Source: Ignavibacteriaceae bacterium (lineage in GTDB: Bacteria; Bacteroidota; Ignavibacteria; Ignavibacteriales; Ignavibacteriaceae). Taken from it: a DNA stretch of 64,000 bases. The position numbers and the translations under genes were made by a program. The DNA is taken from assembly GCA_013360295.1 (NCBI GenBank), contig JABWCL010000006.1:1-64000 (forward strand), given 5' to 3'. The notes beneath the pieces were generated by a model. That model was not told the DNA's origin, did not search any database, and was given only the letters and a program-made list of their open reading frames with translations. Below, in pieces: positions 10,201 to 19,344 of the stretch (position 1 is its first letter; each line of letters starts with the position of its first letter).

Positions 10201-11305
10201 GGTAAAAGAAGACCGCGCAAACATAAAGTTTATTGTCGCGGATACGGGAGTCGGAATCTCTGCCGATGAAATCGAATCTGTATTTGACAGCTTTAAACAA
10301 ATGAGAGGGGGGCATTCGGCAAAGGTTATGGGGACAGGTCTTGGGCTGAGTATAACGAAGCTCCTGGTGGAGATGCAGGGGGGGAAGATTAGTGTCGAAA
10401 GCAAAGTGGGACAAGGTTCAACTTTCATTGTGGGCCTGGAATTCAGTATTTCCGGCAAAGACGCCGGGGAATTTGACGAATCAATTGGTGAAGAGATCAG
10501 CGCGGAGGTGCTGAAGGATAAGCGAATCCTTGTCGCGGAAGACAATGAGTTTAACAGAATAGTAATTACAAATTATTTAGAACTATGGGGGGCGGAATAT
10601 GACGTCGCCGTGAACGGCAGGAAGTGTATCGGATTGCTGCAGGAACAGAATTATGATGTTGTGCTGATGGATTTGGGGATGCCTGAAATGGACGGTTATG
10701 AAGCCGTGCGGTTCATCCGGAATAATCTGTCTGATCCTGTCAAGGATATTCCGGTAATAGCTCTGACTGCTTCTGCTCTATTGGACGTGAAGCATAAAGT
10801 GCTGGACGCCGGCATGAATGATTATGTGTCGAAACCATTTAAACCTCAGGAGCTTGTTCAGAAAATACTTAAAGTGCTTGGACTTCTTACCGTAATCGAT
10901 ATTCCTGAAGAACCTGAGGCCCCGGATGAAAATAAAGTCAGTGCTTATAAATTTGTGGATGTTGCGATACTGGATGATACTTGCGCTGGGGACAGCGAAT
11001 TCGCGGTTGAGTTAATCACGAATTTCTTTGAGAGCACAGCAGACCGGTTCGCGGAAATCGAAAATGCACTTGCGTCAGGTAAAATGGATGACCTGGTGAG
11101 AATACTCCATAAAGTAAAATCTCCTTTTGGTTACCTTGGGATGAGACAGATAACACAAATGCTGGACCAAATGGAAAAAGAAGCTGGTGCCGGGGCGCCG
11201 GTAAATGAGTTAAATCTCAGGATTGCACAGGTGGCGGATATCTGGGAGAGCGCGAAGATTGAGTTGCTGGATGTGCTGGAGATGCACAGGCGGAATCTAT
11301 CTTAG
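7244..11305 (+). CDS. Multi-PAS hybrid histidine kinase with receiver and Hpt domains
   Basis: A 1353-residue sensor kinase. A GTG at 7244 is followed directly by ATG at 7247; a TTG at 7343 would remove a hydrophobic N-terminal stretch, so the true start is uncertain. Several PAS-like domains lie at about residues 205-300, 315-430, 450-560, 575-690 and 705-820. The phosphoacceptor histidine is in SHEIRTPMNAIVG (~residue 847), with ATPase boxes NLVSNAIKF, DTGVGIS and GTGLGLS. A receiver domain follows (VAEDNEFN ~1095; acceptor Asp in VLMDLGMPEMDGY ~1142; KP lysine in YVSKPF). A C-terminal Hpt domain has its histidine in LHKVKSPFGYLG (~1287). All phosphorelay residues are present, so it should pass phosphate His-Asp-His to an unlinked regulator. 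The gene ends 9 bp inside the convergent DUF2459 gene. Confidence 0.92.
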   Translation: MMFSCVFSIIFKAFSLSFIKFTALIILSLCAKNLSRSDKIVRSLNNLSNLIGKTEGSVSTPKDFPVIFKEYPEVLSSALFVKNIGSKRIELLYSYKMDAGTREEYSELLALPRFDRFDNSGKPFNPAKLITSATDKFRKLKKYDIRINALILRGSGDERIILFLATQKNDRLNKQETEYFSFAARLLASRRRESGKPPLPDFSVYDNLLLPVMIVEVDREEINIIYKNRAIKKFSQNLSLNADAVKFSELFREKFETLNLAEALRKKKVFEFGKATATLEGRMLRLSLKFSVTETENQFVCEVHDNTLQSEIQNKYHLTLSRVSALIQNMQSGVMLEDENRYMVLTNEEFCRMFAIPAPPEALIGMDCRAALDQAKDLFDSPEDFTALIDKLLEKKKISSGHELKLKDQRYFLLDYIPVFIEENYAGHLWNYRDVTVQIRLRQELVESGERYKKVVDSANDAIFEVSAEGKIIFINQTFFEKTGYSREDITESDYLSIVREDYREKVFRFYIAQFKGEKENSYFELPVITKDGRTIWLGQNSTLISENERVSYLLVIARDISDIKKAERQVLELKQFYEAILRDLPGQIAVFDRDLRYKFVNPASIKSREIREWIIGKDDYEYCRYRGLDEGIAEKRSANLRRVLDSRSQSSFQENFHIDGKIRTIIRTISPILDDQNKVQYLIGYGLDITDLKEAEQAIRRSEYQLNAVLNAVGEGIITINKYSEIVLVNDEILNQFGYKRDEMIGQPVHMIMPQQFRTLHDQGMIRYMSSGTSRILGLPLELEGVKKDGSHFPIQVKIQKAEIEDQFYFTAAVIDISENKKIMEELIQAKQLAEKSTHAKEQFLAHMSHEIRTPMNAIVGIVNLLLQMKPGGKQFDYLTAIKKSTDNLLVIINDILDFSKITAGKIELESEDFCIDKVFEQVMQIMLPKAEEKVLKFVMNRDPKIPPVLIGDKVRLGQILLNLVSNAIKFTERGGVSLTIELAAVKEDRANIKFIVADTGVGISADEIESVFDSFKQMRGGHSAKVMGTGLGLSITKLLVEMQGGKISVESKVGQGSTFIVGLEFSISGKDAGEFDESIGEEISAEVLKDKRILVAEDNEFNRIVITNYLELWGAEYDVAVNGRKCIGLLQEQNYDVVLMDLGMPEMDGYEAVRFIRNNLSDPVKDIPVIALTASALLDVKHKVLDAGMNDYVSKPFKPQELVQKILKVLGLLTVIDIPEEPEAPDENKVSAYKFVDVAILDDTCAGDSEFAVELITNFFESTADRFAEIENALASGKMDDLVRILHKVKSPFGYLGMRQITQMLDQMEKEAGAGAPVNELNLRIAQVADIWESAKIELLDVLEMHRRNLS

Positions 11306-11932
11306 CTTCTTAGAAATTTTATTTACTTCACGGAAGATCTCTTCTTCCGTTGAGATCCAGTCGGTATTTATTTTGTACCCGCAGTGTTTTAATCCTTTCG
11401 CGATCCACGTATTGCAGGTGTTATATAAATGATATTCCCCTTCCGCCGCGAAAAACGCGATCCTTCCCCCGGATTTTGTGGAAAGTAATACGGGCCTGCC
11501 GGAACTATTGAGTGAAATATATGAATTGATAAAGTCCAGAAGCCGGTTATAATTATTAACACTCATTTTTAGTTCATTTACCCTGTCAACATACTTCGCA
11601 ACCTTCTCAATATTTAGGGAGTACCCCTCAATGCGCATAGCCGAACGAGTTGGCACAAGTAATGCCCTCGCTCCCTCATACAGCCGGAATTCTTCCAGCT
11701 GATAAAAGTCCCTGTCTCCCCATCCTATATCAATAAATTTGTATTGAGAAAAGTCTTTCATAAAGGGGAACGCGCCGGTGAGGGAAGAATCAACAGGGAG
11801 GACAAATCCGGTGTGCCACGCGTAGTTGATAATATATACCGTTTTCTCGTCTTTATTCCCTGCTTGAGAACGGGAGTCTGATCCGGCAGCGAAAAAGATA
11901 AAAATGAAAGCCAAAAAGGATTTTCGAATCAT
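11297..11932 (-). CDS. DUF2459 (TIGR02117-like) protein of unknown function
   Basis: A 211-residue protein from the ATG at 11932 (a TTG one codon upstream is less likely). It has a short signal peptide. The segments NYAWHTGFVLPVD, GWGDRDFYQ and the C-terminal NTCNTWIAKGLKHCG are the conserved blocks I associate with DUF2459/TIGR02117. The conserved His and the Cys of the NTCNTW block suggest a papain/NlpC-like hydrolase active site, but that is inference. It is probably periplasmic. Its 3' end overlaps the hybrid kinase gene by 9 bp on the opposite strand. Confidence 0.8.
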   Translation of the reverse strand: MIRKSFLAFIFIFFAAGSDSRSQAGNKDEKTVYIINYAWHTGFVLPVDSSLTGAFPFMKDFSQYKFIDIGWGDRDFYQLEEFRLYEGARALLVPTRSAMRIEGYSLNIEKVAKYVDRVNELKMSVNNYNRLLDFINSYISLNSSGRPVLLSTKSGGRIAFFAAEGEYHLYNTCNTWIAKGLKHCGYKINTDWISTEEEIFREVNKISKKLR

Positions 11933-12002
11933 CAACTATTTTGTTATTATAAAAGTACTTATTTCAAATATCTATTACAGAAAACTATTTTACAAGTTAT
12001 AA

Positions 12003-13355
12003 ATGACTTACTACCGTCTAATTAACTTAACAGCAGTAGTGCTGTTTTCAATTTTATTCAGCGCTCAGATCATTCCGCAGCAACAAGTATATGATAAAAT
12101 TAGGGCGATGTCAGACTCCATATCTCTTAGCAACCTTGATCATCATATCAGGGTGCTTGAAAGAGCTGGCGGGCACTATAGCAGGGTGACGCTGACAGCG
12201 GGAAATGATTCGGGGAGGCAATATATCAGCAACACATTACGGGCTATACCCGGATTGGCTGTAACAGAAGATACTTTTTACATTTCAAACGCACCTTCGC
12301 CATATAATACAAAACCGATTATTAATGTCATTGCGGATATACCGGGAACGAACCCAAACGGAGGCTATTATATTCTTGGCGCTCACTACGACTGTTCCGC
12401 CAGCAGGATGGGTTCAACAGTTTGGAACCAGCAGTATCTAACTATAAGAGCCCCGGGTGCAGATGATAACGCGACCGGAGTGGCGGGACTGATAGAAATG
12501 GCTAGGGTTTTATCGGATACGTCATTTGGTTTCCGTCCCGAGTACTCCATTAAACTTGTTGCCTTCGCGGCCGAAGAATCTTCCCCGGGCTATACGGGGA
12601 GCCACCTTGGAAGTAAAGATTACGCAACGCGCGCTTTCAACCGCGGAGATGTAATTCACGGGATGATCTCTCTTGACATGGTCGGATATAATAATACCAA
12701 TTATTATACTGCCGTCGTCTCAAACCAGCAGTCACAGCTTCTCGGTGAAAAGATGATCGAAGCAAGAGACTTGTTCAATATTGATATTCTTATGAATCAG
12801 CCGCCTTTCGTAAACGCCACATACAGCGATCACGATCAGTTTTGGGCAAAGGGATACAAGGCAATACTGGTTATAGAAAACGCTCCGCCCTGGAATAACG
12901 GTCCTTATTACACCGCCAACCCATTATACCACACTTCCTACGACAGCGCGGGATCGGTAAATCTTGAACTGGTTAAGCGTGTTACTCAATTAAATCTCGT
13001 AACTTTAAGCTCCTTTGCATCCAGGTTAACGGATGTGGATGATACTGAGGTCGCGGAAAAGAATATTGAACTTTATTCGAACTATCCAAACCCGTTTAAG
13101 GATGTTACCAGGATACGGTATGCTGTCGGAGCGGGGATGAAGCCGGACGGTGTTAACAACAGGTATAGTGCAAGGGTTGTGATAAAAGTATATGATGTAC
13201 TTGGTAAGGAAGCAGCAACCTTGCTTGATGAAGAAATGGAGCCGGGTACATACCAGGTTGAGTTTAATGGCGCGGGATTGGCAAGCGGTATTTATTATTA
13301 CAGAATACAACAGGGGGCGGAGGTCAAAACCCGGAAGATGGTTTTGGTGCGCTGA
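12003..13355 (+). CDS. Secreted M28-family zinc aminopeptidase with T9SS sorting domain
   Basis: A 450-residue enzyme with a signal peptide (cut near FSAQ). All expected di-zinc M28 positions are visible: H128 and D130 in LGAHYDCS, bridging D154 in GADDNATG, the E191-E192 pair in FAAEES, D225 in LDMVGYN and H277 in YSDHDQF. The family removes N-terminal residues or short peptides from proteins. The last ~100 residues are a T9SS type A domain (YSNYPNPF ... VYDVLGKEA ... GIYYYRI), so the enzyme is predicted at the cell surface or outside, supplying amino acids. It is divergent from the DUF2459 gene (~70 bp apart) and convergent with the alpha-amylase gene. Confidence 0.92.
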   Translation: MTYYRLINLTAVVLFSILFSAQIIPQQQVYDKIRAMSDSISLSNLDHHIRVLERAGGHYSRVTLTAGNDSGRQYISNTLRAIPGLAVTEDTFYISNAPSPYNTKPIINVIADIPGTNPNGGYYILGAHYDCSASRMGSTVWNQQYLTIRAPGADDNATGVAGLIEMARVLSDTSFGFRPEYSIKLVAFAAEESSPGYTGSHLGSKDYATRAFNRGDVIHGMISLDMVGYNNTNYYTAVVSNQQSQLLGEKMIEARDLFNIDILMNQPPFVNATYSDHDQFWAKGYKAILVIENAPPWNNGPYYTANPLYHTSYDSAGSVNLELVKRVTQLNLVTLSSFASRLTDVDDTEVAEKNIELYSNYPNPFKDVTRIRYAVGAGMKPDGVNNRYSARVVIKVYDVLGKEAATLLDEEMEPGTYQVEFNGAGLASGIYYYRIQQGAEVKTRKMVLVR

Positions 13356-13403
13356 GAGGATCAAGTGCGGGCAGCTCACGAGCTGCACTACATAAAAAAT
13401 AAA

Positions 13404-13426
13404 AAGGCGCGGGGTTAGCGCGCCTT
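13404..13426 (-). terminator. Rho-independent terminator of the GH13 gene
   Basis: AAGGCGCG (13404-13411) and CGCGCCTT (13419-13426) form an 8-bp perfect stem over a 7-nt loop. Read on the minus strand the hairpin is followed by a T-rich tail (TTTATTTTTTATG), and it lies 4 bp after the GH13 stop codon. Just beyond, 13371-13386 holds a second small inverted repeat (GCAGCT/AGCTGC), which may serve the convergent peptidase gene. Confidence 0.8.
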
Positions 13427-13430
13427 AAAA

Positions 13431-16400
13431 TTATTTAATGAGACTCATCTTTCTTACTTGCCTGAAATCTCCGGCTCTTAGTTCATATAAATACATTCCG
13501 CTTGGCAGAGGAGAAGCGTTGAACGAAACGCTGTGGCTTCCCGTTTGCTTTATTTCATTTACAAGCGTTACGATTTCGCGTCCGAGGATATCATATATTT
13601 TTAGTGTTACTAATCCCGCAACCGGCAACTGGTAGTTTATTGTAGTTGACGGGTTGAAAGGGTTCGGGAAATTCTGCCGCAACTGGTATTCGGATGGTAT
13701 TGCAGAAGCGGAAAATTCGGCTATATCAGAAATAAATACCGTCGGATCGGGAATTCCGTTGCCGTCTTTATCGGGATCGATCATCGCGAGGAAGATCAGG
13801 CTGTCCGGGCCCGCGTTACCGTTTACGTCGGGATTGTCAGGAGCTGAATCACCCGCGCCGTAATTAAAGCCTCCCGCGACAAGCCCCACCACCTTCAGTT
13901 TTATGTTATTTGGGACGATACCAATTCCAAGGTTATACAAGTCATTCCAGGCTATGGCAAGTTCCAGGCCATACCCGTCATTGCCTCTGAGTCCGTTGAT
14001 TTTACTCGTTATGTCGCTGCTTGTATTTGAGTCAGTCCTGAAAAAGCTGGGCTGGTTCCGGTAATAGCTGGCAATGAAAAAGTCAATCGCGTCCTGCGGG
14101 CGGAACCGGAAGTTCTTTGCATAGTCGCCGTTATAACCCTGGTTTGAGTTGAAGTTTGTTATGCCTCCAGCTTTTCCGGCATCTAAATAAACCATCATAG
14201 TGTTATATGTGTCGTTAATAACATAATCAATACCGAGGTATAGACTATCCGCATCCCAGGTAGAATAGATGCCCAATATCTCATTATTAAGCGTATCCGG
14301 GTGAGGGTGTCCCCAGTAAGAATCGGTGTCTGAATCGGCAACTATCAGCCAGTCCGCGAGCCAGTCGTCATTAGAAACACTTACATTTCCGTCAATAAAA
14401 GGCTTTTTATAAGTCGCTATCACACTATCGCGGTTCGGCGTAACACGCAAATTAAACGATACGGAGTCATAAGCCCCTTTCATATCAGTTGCGGATACAA
14501 CCACGCGGAATAACCCGGTGTCTTCGACTGCCGGGGTGCCGACGATCAAACCGGCCCTTTCCGTAATGCTTAACCAGGACGGCGCCGCGTTAAATGAGAA
14601 TGAAAGTGTGTCGTTATCCGGATCAACAGCAGCAACCTGGTACTCGAGCCTTTTTGTCGCTTTAATGGTCGTATCATTAATAGATGAAATAGCGGGAGGG
14701 CGGTTAAGTATGACAGTAACATTAAAAGTATCCGATACAACATACCCGCGGTTGTCAGAAACGGAGATAATAACAGGAGATGATCCCGTCTGGTTTAACT
14801 GCGGTGTTCCGTTCAATACACCCGAAGCGCTGACTGAAAGCCACGCGGGATTTCCGGAAAGCGAAAACGACAAAGGATCGCCGTTCACGTCGTTCACTTT
14901 AAGTTTATAACTGAAAGGGGAGTTGGTATATGCCGTAAGTTCAGGAACTGAAACTAAGACGGGCGGATGGTTGATAGCTTGCGTTGTATCCGCGACGTAT
15001 ACCGTGTATCCTCTATTTGGCGCCCATAATTTTACGCGGTTTTTATTACCACCGGGAGCAGGGCCAACAACAACCTTGTTCGCGTCTTTTCCCGTAAACT
15101 CTTTATAAACCGTTCCGACCGGAAGTTCTGTGTCTACCCAAACATCAATCCATTGGCTGGAGTTATCATTAATAACGAGATAGCCTCCGGGCTGTGTTCC
15201 GAAACCATTGCGGCGTGCCACATAAATGTCACGAGCTAAAACTGCCTGATCCTGGTTATTATCCTGGCGGATATAATATGCATTTAATCCGGCGCGTTTT
15301 GCTGATCCGCCGCCGAGATATTTTTGCCTTATCCAGATAAGCGTATCTATTTTCCCTGCGAAACCATACATAAAGTAATCTTTGAAGAAAACACTCGGGC
15401 GCCCTTCGGAAAATAAAATATATGCGTAGGCAAGGTCTTTATTGTATATAATAGGGTCGTGGCCGTTTGCTATTGAACTGTCCCAGCCAATCCTGTCCAG
15501 GTCGTGATTTTCCACGAATGTTGCTACATCATAACCGGAGACCCCAGCATTTACAAGTCCGGCGCCGTCGAGCCAGGTCATATCGTATGAACCCGAGGTA
15601 TTATTGCACATATCCCTGAGGCTGTATCTGAGAGGGAAATCAAATACGGCGACATTTCCGCCGTGCGTAAATTTTGTCTGGTTGTACCAGGAAATAATTT
15701 CTCCCTGTCCGCCGAAGTATTCCGCGACCGCGTAGTTATTGCCGTTAACCTGCTGAAGCCAGGGGCCCATAAATGCCGGGTCTATATGCTTTACCGCGTC
15801 AAGCCTGAAACCTTTAAAGCCCAGCACCTGTTTAAGGTATCTTCCCCACGCAATTAAACTATCCCGTACGGAAGCTTTATCTTTTGCCAGCCATTCACCA
15901 AACTGGTAAAGAGGATCTGTCGGGCCGTGATAAGGAGGATTTACGTCGCAGGTCTGGGCATTCGGATAAAAATGGGAGGCGTTTTTGGGAAAGCGCCCGG
16001 AACCGTTGGGGTAGTTAAATAATAAGTAGGCGGAATCCGGGAACGCGGGGTAAGGGGTACATTCATACGGAATCTGCGCTTCGCCGCCGTTCATATGCAG
16101 CATAACCGCGTCAGCGTAACAATCAATACCGACATCGGTAAAGGTACGGATTGCATTCACAAGTTCCGCGCGGCTGCCGAATCGTGTCTCACGTGACCCC
16201 TTCTGGTTAAATTCGCCAAAATCATAATGATCATAAGGATCATAACCCATCGAAAATCCGCCCGCGGCTCCCTTGACAGCATTAGGAAACCAGACCGCGC
16301 TGAATCCCGAACTGGCAAGCCTTGGCGCTAATGACGCAAGTGAATCCCACCAGATACCTCCGGGTGTCGAATTCCAGTAAAACCCCTGGAGGAATACATC

Positions 16401-16493
16401 GGATTTAGGAAGCGTGCTAAAATCCTTCTCCTGTGCGTATGCACCGGCGCTGAGGCTTAAAACAAACAAAAATGCTAATAAACTATTTTTCAT
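13431..16493 (-). CDS. Secreted GH13 alpha-amylase with Ig-like domains and T9SS sorting domain
   Basis: The ATG at 16493 gives a 1020-residue protein with a clean signal peptide (ends AYAQ); a TTG three codons upstream is the alternative. The GH13 triad is visible: nucleophile D232 in GFRLDAVKH, acid/base E258 in VAEYFGG and D331 in ENHDLDR. Region I reads DAVMLHM, with Leu where Asn is usual. After the barrel come two dystroglycan/cadherin-like Ig modules (each with a GTP motif, ~residues 510-700). Next is a region like a DOMON/CBM9-type carbohydrate-binding domain (IDGNVSVSNDDW, ~705-920), then a T9SS domain (NFPNPFNPST). It should cleave starch-type polymers outside the cell. A strong terminator follows. 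Confidence 0.92.
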   Translation of the reverse strand: MKNSLLAFLFVLSLSAGAYAQEKDFSTLPKSDVFLQGFYWNSTPGGIWWDSLASLAPRLASSGFSAVWFPNAVKGAAGGFSMGYDPYDHYDFGEFNQKGSRETRFGSRAELVNAIRTFTDVGIDCYADAVMLHMNGGEAQIPYECTPYPAFPDSAYLLFNYPNGSGRFPKNASHFYPNAQTCDVNPPYHGPTDPLYQFGEWLAKDKASVRDSLIAWGRYLKQVLGFKGFRLDAVKHIDPAFMGPWLQQVNGNNYAVAEYFGGQGEIISWYNQTKFTHGGNVAVFDFPLRYSLRDMCNNTSGSYDMTWLDGAGLVNAGVSGYDVATFVENHDLDRIGWDSSIANGHDPIIYNKDLAYAYILFSEGRPSVFFKDYFMYGFAGKIDTLIWIRQKYLGGGSAKRAGLNAYYIRQDNNQDQAVLARDIYVARRNGFGTQPGGYLVINDNSSQWIDVWVDTELPVGTVYKEFTGKDANKVVVGPAPGGNKNRVKLWAPNRGYTVYVADTTQAINHPPVLVSVPELTAYTNSPFSYKLKVNDVNGDPLSFSLSGNPAWLSVSASGVLNGTPQLNQTGSSPVIISVSDNRGYVVSDTFNVTVILNRPPAISSINDTTIKATKRLEYQVAAVDPDNDTLSFSFNAAPSWLSITERAGLIVGTPAVEDTGLFRVVVSATDMKGAYDSVSFNLRVTPNRDSVIATYKKPFIDGNVSVSNDDWLADWLIVADSDTDSYWGHPHPDTLNNEILGIYSTWDADSLYLGIDYVINDTYNTMMVYLDAGKAGGITNFNSNQGYNGDYAKNFRFRPQDAIDFFIASYYRNQPSFFRTDSNTSSDITSKINGLRGNDGYGLELAIAWNDLYNLGIGIVPNNIKLKVVGLVAGGFNYGAGDSAPDNPDVNGNAGPDSLIFLAMIDPDKDGNGIPDPTVFISDIAEFSASAIPSEYQLRQNFPNPFNPSTTINYQLPVAGLVTLKIYDILGREIVTLVNEIKQTGSHSVSFNASPLPSGMYLYELRAGDFRQVRKMSLIK

Positions 16494-16749
16494 TTTCAAC
16501 AATTATCTTTTAGAATAAGTTATCCGGGAAGGTGATTACTCTTCTTTGGGTTAATAACTTAACAAATTAATAATTATTTTGTAAGATTACAATAAGAATA
16601 GTTCTTCATAAGAGCCGGAATAAATTCGTCCCCGGAGCGGGGATCCGGCGGTAAAATTCCTTATAATGAAAAAAAGTATAGTCGAAATATTAAATCTGTT
16701 AACTGATCCGCCTTTTCAGGGCAGTTTAACGTACAAAGATGGTGAGTAA

Positions 16750-19341
16750 TTGGAGCTTCACGGCCAGTTAAACAAGTATTTTGGATTCAAAAACTTCCGC
16801 GAAGGGCAGGAAGAGATTATCCGGTCAATTCTGGATGGTCATAGCGTAATTGCCGTTTTGCCTACGGGAGGAGGAAAATCCCTTTGTTATCAGCTCCCCG
16901 CATTAATGAGCCGCGGTTTTTCGGTGGTTATCTCTCCGCTTATCGCCCTGATGAAGGATCAGGTGGATTCGCTAATCGAGAGTGGAATTTCTGCCGCGTT
17001 CATTAATAGTTCACTGGACTTCCGTGAGGTCGAGGAGATACTCTTCAGTCTTGAACGGGGAGAGATTAAACTTCTTTATGTCGCTCCCGAACGGCTCGGC
17101 CAGAGAGGTTTTGCCGAGAAGATCAAATCTTTGAAACCGGAGTTTCTTTTTGTGGATGAAGCGCACTGCATCAGCGAATGGGGTCATAACTTCCGTCCGG
17201 ATTACCTGAAGATCAGGCATTTTATAGAATTCGCGGAAATCAAAAAAGTATGCGCGTTCACCGCGACTGCAACTGAAGAAGTTGTGAAGGATATTGCGGT
17301 TCAGCTACGTATGAATGAACCCCGGACTTTCATAAAAGGATTTGAACGGGATAACCTTTACCTTAATGTCATTCAAACACGTGATAAAAAGGAAAAGACT
17401 CTTGAACTGCTTTTCAGGTACAAAACGCCCGCGATCATTTATACTTCGTCAAGGAAAAAAGCGGAAGAAGTAAACGATTTCCTACGCGCTAACGGGGTGA
17501 AGAGCGCAGCCTATCACGCCGGGCTTAACGCGATTCAAAGAAAATATATTCAGGAAAATTTTATTTCCGGTAAGACTGGTGTAATTGCCGCGACTAACGC
17601 CTTTGGTATGGGCATTGATAAAAGCGATATAAGGCTCGTTGTTCATTACAATATCCCGGGGTCCATTGAGAATTACTACCAGGAGATTGGCAGGGCGGGG
17701 CGTGACGGTAAAAAGTCTTTCGCCGTGCTGCTGTTTGACAGGGGAGATATCGCCATTCAGGAATTCTTCATTAAAAATGCTTATCCCGACCGTGATTTTA
17801 TTAAGGATATTTATGACGCCGTGTGTAATTACGGCAATATCGCTATCGGGTCATTTTCACCCAAAGACATTCCGATAAATTATGAATACCTCTCCGCCGC
17901 CCTTAAAAAGGAAGTATCGAGAGGGCTGCTGAGCGCAACGCTCCGGCTGCTGCAGGAAGCAGGATATCTTTATGTCCCTTCTGAACTTGATCAGCGCTCG
18001 TACTTCACTTTTAATGTATCGGTTGAATCACTTAAGAATTATACCAAGTCGCTTAAAGAAGGAGCCCGCCTTGATCTGATAATCGCGCTGCTGAGGGAGT
18101 ACGGCGGTAAGCCTTTTACCCAAAGAGTTGAATTTAATCCGGCGGATTTCGCGGAATCTCTTGGTCTTGATACGAATGAAATTAACAGTCTGATGATATC
18201 TCTCGACAGTTCAGGCTACCTTACTTATGACCGCCCTGTTTCAGCGGAGAGAGTGCAGCTTAAACATCCGCGGATTGATTCGAAGTTCCTCAGCCTTGAT
18301 TTTAACAAGATAAATAATTTTTATTTCCTTGCGCATAAAAAACTGAACCTTATGGTTGATTTTGCTCTTACAACCCTCTGCAGGTTCAGGTTTATACTCG
18401 ATTACTTCGGCGAAGACGCGGGGAGTTACCGCTGCGGTAAATGCGATAACTGTAATTCGCAGACAAACCTTACCGAGGCCACCGGAGATTATGTCCGGGA
18501 GCTTATGATGGTGGCGCTAGATGCCTTCCCCGACGGGCTTCCCGAAAACAACCTGGTAAACCTTCTCCTCGGCAGCAGTAAATCGGAGAAGTTCAGTAAA
18601 GTGAAAAACTTCGGCAGCTGCAGCGGATACAAAAAAGATGAGCTTTATATCGTTATTCAATCGGCACTGAATAAGGGGCTTATCAGGAAAAACCCTTTCA
18701 AACTTAAGAACTACCAGTTGAGCAACACCGGGAAGAACTATCTGATTGAACAGGGTCTGATCACGGTTGTTGAAGAGCATAAAGATTATGAAAGCGATCT
18801 TGAACTGTTCCATATCCTGCGTGCACTGAGAGATAAGGCGGCAGCGAGATTCAGCCAGGCGAAGCACTTTATCTGTACTGACGCTACTCTGAGTAAAATT
18901 GCGAAAATGAAACCCGTCAATAAAGGTGATTTACTGAATATACCCGGCTTCACTGAAAGAGCGTACACGAAATTCGGTGAGGATATACTTGAGGCGGTCT
19001 CGCTCTTTGTAAAGAATAAGTCTGCGTTAATGCCCGGTTCGAAGCACATCCCGGATAATGTAGCGGAAACACTGGCGCTCATTGAACAGAATTACACTCT
19101 CGCGGATATAGCTAAAGTACGAAAGCTCTCTGGGGCTACGATATCAATGCACATCGAGACCATTTTGTCTTTCTTCCCCGATACTTCAACAGGAAACCTG
19201 ATTGATCCCGCTGTTGAGAAAAGAATTTCTGAAGAAGTGAAAAAGGGAAGCAGGGACCTGAAGGAATTGAAGAAGCACCTTCCCGAAAATATCAGTTACG
19301 CGGAGATAAGGGTAGTACTCGCGAAACTTAAGGCTGGGTAA
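16750..19341 (+). CDS. recQ: RecQ-family ATP-dependent DNA helicase
   Basis: The frame opens at TTG 16750, directly preceded by an in-frame TAA, and the first residues (HGQLNKYFGFKNFREGQEEI) are needed for the RecQ motif 0, so TTG is very likely the start. Walker A is PTGGGKS (residues 38-44); motif II is DEAH (136-139) with the aromatic loop CISEWGHNFRPDY. The zinc site CGKCDNC lies at ~560, followed by the winged-helix RQC region, an HRDC domain (~690-770) and a C-terminal helix-turn-helix like HTH_40. At 863 residues it is longer than E. coli RecQ (609). RecQ unwinds recombination and fork intermediates 3' to 5'. It is convergent with the PAP2 gene, with only 3 bp between stops. Confidence 0.95.
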   Translation: MELHGQLNKYFGFKNFREGQEEIIRSILDGHSVIAVLPTGGGKSLCYQLPALMSRGFSVVISPLIALMKDQVDSLIESGISAAFINSSLDFREVEEILFSLERGEIKLLYVAPERLGQRGFAEKIKSLKPEFLFVDEAHCISEWGHNFRPDYLKIRHFIEFAEIKKVCAFTATATEEVVKDIAVQLRMNEPRTFIKGFERDNLYLNVIQTRDKKEKTLELLFRYKTPAIIYTSSRKKAEEVNDFLRANGVKSAAYHAGLNAIQRKYIQENFISGKTGVIAATNAFGMGIDKSDIRLVVHYNIPGSIENYYQEIGRAGRDGKKSFAVLLFDRGDIAIQEFFIKNAYPDRDFIKDIYDAVCNYGNIAIGSFSPKDIPINYEYLSAALKKEVSRGLLSATLRLLQEAGYLYVPSELDQRSYFTFNVSVESLKNYTKSLKEGARLDLIIALLREYGGKPFTQRVEFNPADFAESLGLDTNEINSLMISLDSSGYLTYDRPVSAERVQLKHPRIDSKFLSLDFNKINNFYFLAHKKLNLMVDFALTTLCRFRFILDYFGEDAGSYRCGKCDNCNSQTNLTEATGDYVRELMMVALDAFPDGLPENNLVNLLLGSSKSEKFSKVKNFGSCSGYKKDELYIVIQSALNKGLIRKNPFKLKNYQLSNTGKNYLIEQGLITVVEEHKDYESDLELFHILRALRDKAAARFSQAKHFICTDATLSKIAKMKPVNKGDLLNIPGFTERAYTKFGEDILEAVSLFVKNKSALMPGSKHIPDNVAETLALIEQNYTLADIAKVRKLSGATISMHIETILSFFPDTSTGNLIDPAVEKRISEEVKKGSRDLKELKKHLPENISYAEIRVVLAKLKAG

Positions 19342-19344
19342 ATA

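Noticed and set aside
9877..10545. Long minus-strand open frame (222 residues) inside the hybrid kinase gene
   Set aside because: It is the antisense of the conserved HisKA/ATPase region; the plus strand carries all kinase motifs.
13361..13400. Possible tRNA-like or attachment-site palindrome after the peptidase gene
   Set aside because: The inverted repeat is only 6-7 bp and no cloverleaf or neighbouring integrase is present.
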